47,660 nucleotides of DNA from a virus, in IMG/VR virus record IMGVR_UViG_3300037587_000820, positions 1 through 47,660 of that record; one strand, written 5' to 3'. The first letter of the stretch is position 1. Each line of letters starts with the position of its first letter. A program made the position numbers and the translations under genes. Below, piece after piece: positions 20,939 to 29,300 of this stretch. Below the pieces are notes generated by a model. It made no database searches. It had not been told where the DNA came from and saw only the letters and a program-made list of their open reading frames with translations.

Positions 20939-21545
20939 CGCTGACCGCACCATCACCGGCGCCGAAGGCCAACTCAACCTCCTCCGGTCGCAAGGAGCAG
21001 AGATTGCCAATCGTCGTACAGCCGCGGAAAGCCTACAGGTGACGCTCACAGCCGCCCTAGCCGTCCTTCAGGAGCTTGAAGGGGCATGGAGGCGATCCTT
21101 CGAGTCCCGGCTCTCTAGCGTCGTCTCAGACGGATTGACGGCTATCTTCGGGGAGGAGATCAAGCTCGAGGTGAAGAGCACCGTCAAGAGGGATGCCACC
21201 TCGATGCAGCTCGTGCTCACCCAAGGCGGCATCGAGATAGACGACATCGTAGGGGGGACAGGCGGCAGCCTCGTGAGCGTACTGGACGTGCTGCTCAAGA
21301 TCCTCCTGCTGGTGTCGGCGCCGGACCTGCGGCGAGTGCTGGTGCTGGATGAAAGTTTCAGAATGGTCGAGGCCAGGCACCTGCCGGCATTGGGGCAGTT
21401 GCTTCGGGAGCTGTCCGACAGGCTTTCCATGCAATTCATTTTGGTTTCTCATGAGACCGAGCTACTGGACGCCGCGGACATCGTGTACGAAGTGGCCAAC
21501 GGAGGTGTGAAGTGCATCAAGAGCCAGCACGAAGAACGCCAGTAA
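20865..21545 (+). CDS. SbcC/Rad50-like ATPase, C-terminal half
   Basis: A 226-aa protein. The N-terminal coiled coil is followed by the C-terminal ATPase lobe: a Gly-rich signature region VGGTGGSLVSVLDVLLK, Walker B RVLVLDESF with D-loop, and H-loop LVSHETEL. It complements the N-half at 18061-19173. ATG at 20865 has AAGGAAGGAG at good spacing although this lies within the preceding gene; ATG 20880 is an alternative. Separate expression or a +1 shift at the stop of 20672-20938 are both possible. Confidence 0.78.
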   Translation: MESLPMSSSYSAAARLSLLQNRGANADRTITGAEGQLNLLRSQGAEIANRRTAAESLQVTLTAALAVLQELEGAWRRSFESRLSSVVSDGLTAIFGEEIKLEVKSTVKRDATSMQLVLTQGGIEIDDIVGGTGGSLVSVLDVLLKILLLVSAPDLRRVLVLDESFRMVEARHLPALGQLLRELSDRLSMQFILVSHETELLDAADIVYEVANGGVKCIKSQHEERQ

Positions 21546-21889
21546 CCGCGCTCAACGACCTCGCCGCAGAGATTCACCAGACTGCCAAGGACAAGGGCTG
21601 GTGGGAGGAGGACCGCAACTTTGGGGAGATGATCGCCCTCGTCCACAGTGAGCTGTCCGAGGCACTGGAAGCGTGGCGGGAGGACCAATCCCCTGTCTGG
21701 TTTAGGGATACCAGCAAGAAGCCGGAGGGGCCAGCAGTGGAATTGATTGATGGCCTCATCCGCATCCTCGATCTCCTCGAACACATGCGAGAATCTGGTT
21801 CGCGGTGTTTCTCTATCGAGGAGACCCTGCGGGCCAAGATGGACTACAACAAGACGCGGCCTCACCGACACGGAGGGCTGAAGGCATGA
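21512..21889 (+). CDS. MazG-like nucleotide pyrophosphohydrolase
   Basis: A 125-aa protein with the MazG-type metal motif: LVHSELSEALEAW (E-x2-E) and, about 35 residues on, VELIDGLIRILDL (E-x2-D). The C-terminal KTRPHRHGG is common in phage members. GTG start overlaps the ATPase gene end. Hydrolyses non-canonical or excess NTP/dNTPs; in phages also linked to modified-nucleotide pools or stringent-response control. Confidence 0.82.
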   Translation: MHQEPARRTPVTALNDLAAEIHQTAKDKGWWEEDRNFGEMIALVHSELSEALEAWREDQSPVWFRDTSKKPEGPAVELIDGLIRILDLLEHMRESGSRCFSIEETLRAKMDYNKTRPHRHGGLKA

Positions 21890-22656
21890 CCCCCGCCCGA
21901 GCTGACCGTCGACGAGCAGAACGGGAAGGGCGTAAGCTAACGACGCCCGACCCGCTCATCCAGCCGGCGCCTCCGCTGCCTCCGGTGAACGCCGTCATCT
22001 CCATCCCGGCATACCGCTCGGTCGAGATGGCGCTGGTTGGAATTCTACTTCAGATCGAGCAGCGTAGCTGTACTACAGGCCCCATCTACGAGTTCCTGCT
22101 CAAGTGGAATGATTCGCTCATCACCCGGGCCCGCAGCAAGATCGCCTCCTCCTTCCTGACAGACCGGCCGAACTCGGACATCCTCGTCATGATCGACACG
22201 GACATGACCTTCAACCTCCCCGCGCTCGATGCGCTCGTTGCGCTCGCCCGGGAGAAGAAGGGGATCGCCGCTGCCCCTGTCGCTATCCGGTCGGCGGCTA
22301 CATGGGCCAACGTACGCTGCCTGCCCGACACACCCATCGACTTCGGCCCCGACACCGAGCCCCAAGAGGTGCGCTACATCGGTGCCGCCTTCATGGCCAT
22401 CCACCGGAGCGTCTTCGAGAAGCTGCGAGAGGGGCTAAAGAACGTCGGCTTCGACGACCCTTGGTGGAAGTTCTTCCCTGAGATCGACGTGGACTATAAG
22501 GGCCGGGGCCCGGAGGGTTTGTCGGAGGACTACACCTTCTGCCATCTTGCGCGCGAGGCTGGCTTCGGTGTGTGGTGCCTGACCAACCATCAGGTGGGCC
22601 ACATGGGCCTATATGAGTTCAAGATTTCGCCGACGAAGGGGTACATGTTTGACTAA
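21886..22656 (+). CDS. Glycosyltransferase, GT-A/family 2-like
   Basis: A 256-aa protein with NAVISIPAYRSV at the start of the fold, DxD motif MIDTDM, GAAFMAIHRSVFE in the middle and SEDYTFCHLAREAGFGVW near the C-terminus, a layout usual for GT2-like transferases. ATG overlaps the MazG-like stop. Acceptor unknown: candidates are phage DNA, a virion protein or host surface glycan. A second glycosyltransferase and a UDP-sugar dehydrogenase follow. Confidence 0.8.
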   Translation: MTPARADRRRAEREGRKLTTPDPLIQPAPPLPPVNAVISIPAYRSVEMALVGILLQIEQRSCTTGPIYEFLLKWNDSLITRARSKIASSFLTDRPNSDILVMIDTDMTFNLPALDALVALAREKKGIAAAPVAIRSAATWANVRCLPDTPIDFGPDTEPQEVRYIGAAFMAIHRSVFEKLREGLKNVGFDDPWWKFFPEIDVDYKGRGPEGLSEDYTFCHLAREAGFGVWCLTNHQVGHMGLYEFKISPTKGYMFD

Positions 22657-22960
22657 GCGGGTGATCATCTTCATTGACGAGGTGGACTTACCACCGCGTA
22701 GGTTCTTCGGCAAGCCGTACAGACCGTCGTCGGCCTCATGGATTCCATGGGTGGCGATTGAGCAAATCCCACAAGGGATGGCGTTGGAAATAACGCCCTG
22801 GATTGGCGACCGGAAACCCCGCGATGTTAGCGCGACTCTACTGAGCCCATCCGGCCGACTTGCGAAGCATTACCCATGGCTGCGTGTCGTGCTCCGCTCC
22901 CCGGCAGTCTTTATCTGGTATCCCTCCAAGCGGGCCCAGGAAGCACTGGGACAGAAGTGA
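22649..22960 (+). CDS. Hypothetical protein
   Basis: A 103-aa basic protein between two glycosyltransferases. TTG start at 22649 overlaps the previous stop and has GAAGGGG upstream; GTG 22661 is an alternative. Begins with strands (RVIIFIDEVDLPP). No family recognised. Its TGA overlaps the next GTG. Confidence 0.5.
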   Translation: MTKRVIIFIDEVDLPPRRFFGKPYRPSSASWIPWVAIEQIPQGMALEITPWIGDRKPRDVSATLLSPSGRLAKHYPWLRVVLRSPAVFIWYPSKRAQEALGQK

Positions 22961-23697
22961 CTAGCTCCATAGATGTTCTCATACCCTCCCGCCAGCGCGC
23001 ATCCCTGCTCGACCGTGCCGTCCAATCCTTGTGGGAGAATGCCACAGATAAGGAGCGGGTGAAGTATCTTGTCGCCGTCGACCAGAACGATCCCGAGCTC
23101 TCCACCTATCAGCAACTGAATTGCAGCGAACTCATCTTTGCACGCCGCCTTGGTTATGAGTTCCTGCACTCCTACTACAATGGGCTGGCTGCTTGGCCTC
23201 TATATTCAGGAGACTGGATGCTCCTATGGAACGACGACGCCATGATGCTTACGGAGGGATGGGACGACATCATCGCCGCGGAGGACCACACCGTCCCGAA
23301 CGTGCTGAACTTCACGGGCGAGCTCAACCTGTTCCCCGCCGTGAGCCGGCCCTTCTACGACGTGCTCGGGCACCTGAGCTTGCAGTGCCACACCGACACC
23401 TGGATCCAGGAGGTGGCTCGCGCAGCAAGGATCGAGAAGCCGCTCATGGGGAAGATTCAGATCGACCACGTCCGGGAGCGGATCGACGACGAGACCAAGC
23501 GCGCGACCCAAAGGCTGTACGAAGTCACCTCGCCGGCATTCATGTCGGATGAGATGAAGCGTTTGAGGACAGAAGACGTGAAGAAGATTCAGGGGGCGAT
23601 GAATTGTATAGAAAACAAAGAGATCCAGCAGGAAATTGAAGACGGTGTAGCAGAAGCGAAGGCGTGGGTTCATAGAGATATAGGAGAGGCCACATGA
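22957..23697 (+). CDS. Glycosyltransferase family 2-like protein
   Basis: A 246-aa protein. DVLIPSRQRASLLDRAVQSL at the N-terminus and GDWMLLWNDDAMM (acidic metal-binding cluster) fit a GT-A fold. The C-terminal 60 residues are charged and helical. GTG start overlaps the previous stop. Likely acts with the neighbouring transferase and dehydrogenase. Confidence 0.75.
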   Translation: MTSSIDVLIPSRQRASLLDRAVQSLWENATDKERVKYLVAVDQNDPELSTYQQLNCSELIFARRLGYEFLHSYYNGLAAWPLYSGDWMLLWNDDAMMLTEGWDDIIAAEDHTVPNVLNFTGELNLFPAVSRPFYDVLGHLSLQCHTDTWIQEVARAARIEKPLMGKIQIDHVRERIDDETKRATQRLYEVTSPAFMSDEMKRLRTEDVKKIQGAMNCIENKEIQQEIEDGVAEAKAWVHRDIGEAT

Positions 23698-24950
23698 AAA
23701 TCGGATTCATTGGACTCGGCAAGCTTGGGCTTCCGATCGCGCTCGCCATCGACGCGGCCGGGCACGCGGTCACGGGCTACGACGTCAGCGACAAGCCAGT
23801 AGAGCAGCTTCTTGCACGTAAGCTACTCCACTACGAGAAGGGGGCGGACGAACTGCTTCAAAACCACAGCATCCAGATGGCCATCAAGCTCGAGAACGTC
23901 GTGCTCGACAAGGACATCGTGTTCGTGTGCGTCCAAACCCCTCATGCTCCCGAGCCAGACGGCAGCACGCCGGTCCCCAACGAGCGTCGGGACTTCGAGT
24001 ACGGCTTCCTAGCACAGGTGCTCAAGGACATCGGGCGGGCTCCTCGCGGCGATAATCGCGTACCAATCGTCGCCGTTATCTCAACGGTTTTACCCGGAAC
24101 ACTGGAGCGCCTTCAGCACCTCATCCCAGACTACCAACTCGTCTACAACCCTTCCTTCTGTGCAATGGGGACGGTCATCCCAGATTACCAGAATCCTGAG
24201 TTCGTTCTCCTCGGCACAGAAGACACGGCCCGAGCACGCGATCTATGGCTCGGAGGTAAGCTAGCAGCCTTCCACGGCCACCAGACGAACGTCATCCTCA
24301 TGTCCATCCCCTCCGCCGAGCTGACGAAGGTGGCGTACAACACGTTCATCGGGATGAAGATCGTCTTCGCCAACACGATGATGGAGATCTGCCACCACAC
24401 CGGCGCCGACGTGGACGACGTCACGAACGCCTTAGGTCAGGCAACAGATCGGCTCATGTCTCCTCGGTACATGTCCGGCGGGATGGGAGACGGCGGCCCC
24501 TGCCACCCGCGGGACAACATCGCCATGTCCTGGTTAGCGGAGCATCTGAACCTAAGCAGCGATCTCTTCGGGGGGATCATGCGTATCCGGGACCATCAGA
24601 CGGAGTTCCTTGCCCGCTTGGTTCAGCACTACCACGAGATCACTGGGAAAGAGGTGGTGATCCTCGGCAGGGCCTACAAGCCCGAGTCCGCACTCACGGA
24701 CGGGTCGCCAGCAACGTTGCTCGCCCACCACCTCAATGAGCTTGGCGTGGATCTTTGGGGCCACTGGGATCCCTTCGCCAAGGATACGTCGTTCCTGCAC
24801 GACAAACGCCCGGCCATCTTCGTCATCGCCACCAAGCACGCGCAGTTCGCCGAGCAGGAGTTCCCGGCCGGCAGCGTCGTGCTAGATCCGTTCGGCTACA
24901 TCCCGGACCGGGAAGGCGTGACGGTCGTCCGGATAGGGAGAAAGTCATGA
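23694..24950 (+). CDS. UDP-glucose/GDP-mannose dehydrogenase family
   Basis: A 418-aa NAD-dependent enzyme. Rossmann motif GLGKLG at the N-terminus, central helical domain with SAELTKVAYNTFIGMKI, catalytic Cys in GGPCHPRDN, and the C-terminal UDP-binding domain (VVILGRAYKPES). Oxidises a nucleotide sugar to its uronic acid. Unusual for a phage; together with the two glycosyltransferases it implies a sugar-acid building block for a glycosylation step. Start overlaps the previous stop by 4 bases. Confidence 0.9.
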   Translation: MKIGFIGLGKLGLPIALAIDAAGHAVTGYDVSDKPVEQLLARKLLHYEKGADELLQNHSIQMAIKLENVVLDKDIVFVCVQTPHAPEPDGSTPVPNERRDFEYGFLAQVLKDIGRAPRGDNRVPIVAVISTVLPGTLERLQHLIPDYQLVYNPSFCAMGTVIPDYQNPEFVLLGTEDTARARDLWLGGKLAAFHGHQTNVILMSIPSAELTKVAYNTFIGMKIVFANTMMEICHHTGADVDDVTNALGQATDRLMSPRYMSGGMGDGGPCHPRDNIAMSWLAEHLNLSSDLFGGIMRIRDHQTEFLARLVQHYHEITGKEVVILGRAYKPESALTDGSPATLLAHHLNELGVDLWGHWDPFAKDTSFLHDKRPAIFVIATKHAQFAEQEFPAGSVVLDPFGYIPDREGVTVVRIGRKS

Positions 24951-25237
24951 AGGTCTTCTTCGTTAGCGCCGGTGAGGTCACTACCTACGAGATCATTGCC
25001 GCTGATCTCCACGTACCTGACACGGGCCTTCTAGTCGGCCTAGTTGCAGCGCCAACCAGAAACCGAGCCACCTACCTCTTCTGGAAAGAGCACGAGCGGG
25101 ACATCGGCGATCTTATAGAGCAGCGCTGGCAAACGAAGTTCATCACAGATGCCGACCGGGAAGAGGGAATCCTTAGCGACACCGACGATCTGTGGGCACT
25201 GCCCAACCTGCCTCAACCCGGAGAAGTCCGAGCGTAG
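24947..25237 (+). CDS. Hypothetical acidic protein
   Basis: A 96-aa protein starting at an ATG overlapping the dehydrogenase stop. Begins KVFFVSAGEV and is alpha/beta in pattern. No known domain. Precedes the resolvase by 12 bp. Confidence 0.5.
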   Translation: MKVFFVSAGEVTTYEIIAADLHVPDTGLLVGLVAAPTRNRATYLFWKEHERDIGDLIEQRWQTKFITDADREEGILSDTDDLWALPNLPQPGEVRA

Positions 25238-25249
25238 GAGGAGGGAATC

Positions 25250-25768
25250 ATGGATTTCGTTTTGGGCGTAGACCCGGGGCTGTCGGGGGCGCTTGCCCGT
25301 ATCGGCTACGTCGACGCCGTCTGTTCAGGCCCAGGGTACAAGACATGGGATGCTCCTACAGCCAAAGACGGCAAGCACACCGTTCTCCTCCCTGTCGAGA
25401 TGAGACGAATCCTTGAGGAAGCCATCGGCGGCTACCCCGCGTCAGCGACTATCGTCTTCATCGAGAAGGTCCACGCCTTCCCCAAGCAGGGGCGAAGTGG
25501 GATCTTCAACTTCGGAGACGGCTACGGGATGTGGAAAGGAATCTGTGTGGGCCTTGGCCTCCCCTACGAACTGGTCACGCCGCAGCGGTGGCAGAAGGAG
25601 ATGCTCGCCGGCATGCAGGGCGGGAAGGACGCCTCCTGCATCCGGGCCCAAGAGCTGTTCCCGGAGGCCGACCTGAAGAAGGGGCCACGAAGCAAGAAGC
25701 TGCACGACGGCCGGGCCGATTCTTTGCTTATTGCGGAGTACGGCAGGAGGACTTATGGCTCTAGTTAA
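25250..25768 (+). CDS. RuvC-like Holliday junction resolvase
   Basis: A 172-aa RNase H-fold nuclease: GVDPGLSGAL (first catalytic Asp), FIEKVHAFP (Glu) and HDGRADSLLIAEYG (C-terminal acidic residues). Fits phage RuvC-like resolvases. ATG behind GGAGGAGGG. Cleaves branched DNA before packaging, in keeping with RecA, SbcCD-like and UvsW-like genes here. Confidence 0.86.
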   Translation: MDFVLGVDPGLSGALARIGYVDAVCSGPGYKTWDAPTAKDGKHTVLLPVEMRRILEEAIGGYPASATIVFIEKVHAFPKQGRSGIFNFGDGYGMWKGICVGLGLPYELVTPQRWQKEMLAGMQGGKDASCIRAQELFPEADLKKGPRSKKLHDGRADSLLIAEYGRRTYGSS

Positions 25769-26045
25769 ACAGGAAACCTTCTATGTCACCTGTGACGAAT
25801 GCGGGGAGAAGTTCGAGCACGACTTCCTACCCTACTACTTGACGGAAGATGAGGCCAAGAAGGACGTGGAAGAATACGGCTGGCTCCTGTGGCGAGGGTA
25901 CTGGTGGTCAGCAGATTGCGTCCCTTGCTGCATCTGCGACGATCTGTTGAGAGAACATGGCCCCAACGGAGGGGAGCCATGCGAAGTAGATGAATGCGGC
26001 TGCAATGAGTTCCAGCCGGAGGAGAACGACAATGGCCGGACCTAG
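25755..26045 (+). CDS. Cys-rich protein, paralogue of 17781-18083
   Basis: A 96-aa protein overlapping the resolvase end. CDECGEKFEHD, then YGWLLWRGYWW, CCIC and CEVDECGC follow the same order as in the protein at 17781. Probably zinc-binding. Both copies sit directly after a recombination gene (recA, ruvC-like). Function unknown. Confidence 0.65.
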   Translation: MALVKQETFYVTCDECGEKFEHDFLPYYLTEDEAKKDVEEYGWLLWRGYWWSADCVPCCICDDLLREHGPNGGEPCEVDECGCNEFQPEENDNGRT

Positions 26046-26334
26046 GATATACTGCACATCCCGCCAAGACGTTCACGCCTGCGCGATCCCTTGGGACTAC
26101 GCTGCTCACCCCGGCGATGGCACAGATCACGAGTGCGACTGTGGCTTCGGCTGGATTGACCGGAGGTATCAGAAGTCGCAGAAGCCACAGCTAGCCTACC
26201 TCATTGGGGAGGATTCCTGGTCGTTCTCGATAAGCCTCGACCGCGAACGGGAAGTCGGTCCCGTGTTCAGGCTTTGGTTCGGCCGCCGAGGCATCCATCT
26301 ACCCCTGAGATGGAGACCATGGGGGAAAGTCTGA
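26032..26334 (+). CDS. Hypothetical protein
   Basis: A 100-aa protein with Cys/His residues (CTSRQDVHAC, then HECDCGFGW) in the first half and a beta-rich basic C-terminus. ATG overlaps the previous gene. Its TGA overlaps the ATG chosen for the polymerase. Confidence 0.5.
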   Translation: MAGPRIYCTSRQDVHACAIPWDYAAHPGDGTDHECDCGFGWIDRRYQKSQKPQLAYLIGEDSWSFSISLDREREVGPVFRLWFGRRGIHLPLRWRPWGKV

Positions 26335-29300
26335 TGCCCCCAAGTAAGACGTGTGAACTCTGCCCCGCTCTCAAGTCCGCCCGCACTCAGATCGTCTTCG
26401 GCCGGAGCGTCGGCGACAAGCCGACCTACGCCTTCATAGGCCAGAACCCAGGAAAAGAAGAAGATGACTCCGGCCGCCCCTTCGTTGGCCAATCCGGCCA
26501 GGTCCTAGCGGCTCTACTCAAGGGCGCCGATATCTCTCTTCAGGATGTGTACCTCGACAACGCCGTAAAGTGCCTAAGCCCAGGGAACAGGAAGCCCAAG
26601 ACGCCCGAGATCACCGCATGCCACAACTTCCTTCTCGAAGACCTAAAGGCGATCGACCCACAGGTCATCATCACCATGGGCGGGCCCGCTGCCGAGAGCC
26701 TGTACGGCAAGACTTCCCTGGACGATGTGATCGGCCGGGTCTACATGCACCCCGTCCTGAACAAACCGGTCGTCCCCACCTACCATCCGGCCTTCTTGCT
26801 CCGTGGCCAGTGGTCCGCCGTGCCGCTCGTGCTGGCCCACCTGGAGACGGCCAAGCGGGTGGTAGCGGGCACGCAACAGGTGGAAGAGATGGGCGAGTAC
26901 CACACCATCACGACCCTGGATCAGCTGCGAGCGTTGCGCGACTACCTCCTGTCGTGCGACATGATCCATATCGATTCGGAGACTACCGGGCTGAACTGGA
27001 TGACGGACGAGATCATGTGCCTCTCCTTCGCCGGGAAGCCGGGAGAGGGCTACACCGTGCCGATCCTCCAGCGCGGGCTGCCTACGGAGAAGGGTTTCAC
27101 AGATCCAGTACACTTCTGGGACGTCGAAGAGGAACGCGACGTCAATCGGTTCCTCGCTGAAATCCTCTGGTCCAATGTCCCTAAGGCTCTTCAGAACGGA
27201 TCATTTGACATCCGATTCTTTGAGCGGGGAGGAGGAGACCGCCACGTCACTGCGCTAACGGCATTCGACTGGCATCTCCTAAATCTCCGCCAAGATACTC
27301 TGCTCCTTAGCCGCACCATCAACGAGAACCTGCCCTCCAAGCTGGCACCGCACGAGCAGTCGGCTCTGCTTGGGCGGCACACGGGGATGCCGGCCTATGG
27401 GGACGAGCTCAAGAAGGCATCCGCCAACAAGACCAAGATGGCAGAGGCCGACGATGATCTGGTTTGGGGGCTTGCGGCCGCCGACGCTGATGGTGTCGCC
27501 CGCCTCACGCCTGTCCTAGTTGACAAGCTCGTGCAGGACGGTGACAGCCAGTGGGCATATAACAATATTACGATTCCGATGGTCCGGGCCTGCCAGGAGA
27601 TGACCCGGCGGGGCCTGCTTGTCGACGTCCCCTACTTCGACAAGCTCTGCAAGTGGCACGACGGCCTCGCCGAAGACCTGTCCGAGAAGGTCTACGAGGC
27701 GGCGGGCCAGGAGTTCAATATCAACTCCCCGCAACAGGTGCAGAAGGTCCTCTTCGAGGACATGGGCCTAACTTCTCTGAAGAAGACGGATGCGGCGGCC
27801 GACTGCCCTGACTGCCAGAAGAACGTCTACTGCAAGAAGCACAACTCGACGGATGAAGAATCTCTCCTTGCACTCAAGGAGCAGGCAGCAACGTCAAGCC
27901 CACCCCCTACCGTTATTCCGCTCCTCGACGCCATCCTCGAGTGGCGCTCCCTGCACAAGCGCCGCGGGACGTACCTCGCCGGCACGGGAGGAGCGTCACA
28001 AGGCTTCAAGGGTCACATCCGGCCTGACGACCGGATCCACTTCTCCTTCAACGTCCTGGGTGCCGCCACGCAGCGCCTCTCATCTCAGGACCCCAACGGA
28101 CAGAACATCCCTAAGGACGTCAAGATCCCCGAACTGAAGACGAAGAACGCCTTCCGCCGTACGTTCATTGCTCCGGAGGGCCACGTCCTCATGGAGGCGG
28201 ACTGGTGTCTCGCCCCAAAGACGCGGGTGCTCACAGAAGACTTGCGGTGGAAGCCTTGTAGAGAGGTGGTTGCAGGAGATCGCCTCATTGCGATCGATGA
28301 GGAAATCTCAAACACCGCCGGCCGTAAGTATCGGACGACAACCGTGCAGCACGCAGGACGGAGGAGGGCTGACTGCTATAGCATCCGAACCAATCTCGGC
28401 GAGGTTATTGCAAGCGCGGACCACCCCTGGCTCACGCGCATTCAGCATCCGCATGGAGTTTATAAGTGGACTGTGACTCGGAGCCTGTATCCGGGGATGA
28501 AGATTCGGAGGGGGCCCAGTGTATGGGAGGAGCCAACAGACGAGATAACCGCCCGCGAGCTTGGTTATCTTGGCGGAGTCTTTGATAGAGAAGGATCCCT
28601 TTATACAGCCGGTCGGGGAGCGATCCTCTCCTTCTCACAACGTCCTGGGAAGGTTCTTGATTACACCATTGGCCTCCTTGAAAAGTACGGCTTCTCCCCC
28701 CGCGACTATGGAGAAAAGGGCGGCAAAACTGCATTTTCAAAGACAAAGGATTGTCGCACCTACTACATCACCGACATGGCCAACATTATGCGATTTCTTG
28801 GAATGGCACGGCCCCTCCGGCTGCTAGAGAAAGCTATTCCCAGTCTTTGGGAGGGGCGACGTCCGGGAAACGGGCGCTATGGAAAAGGCCGCGAACTTTA
28901 CGCGACAGTTGAGAGTGTTGAGTTTATCGGAGAACGGGAGGTCGTCTCTCTTCAGACTGACACGCACACCTTCATTGCTGAAGGAATGTTCACTCATAAT
29001 TGTCAGCTCGAGCTGTGGGTCTTAGCCTACAAGCTGGCCGAAGAGTTCGGGGACCGGGCCCTCCTCGACATGCTAGAGAGCGGTGTGGACGTCCACACCG
29101 TTGTCTCCCGAGCTATCTGGCCAGACATCGGCGCCGACCTCGACGACTTCGAGTGGGAGAAAGAGCACGACGAGACCCGGACGAAGGGGAAGGTCTTCAC
29201 CTTCGGCATCACATACGGCATGACCGTCATGGGGATTCAGGAGCGCCTCCGCTGCGGAGAAGCAGAGGCAGCCTCTCTTCTCTCCGCCTACTTCGGCATC

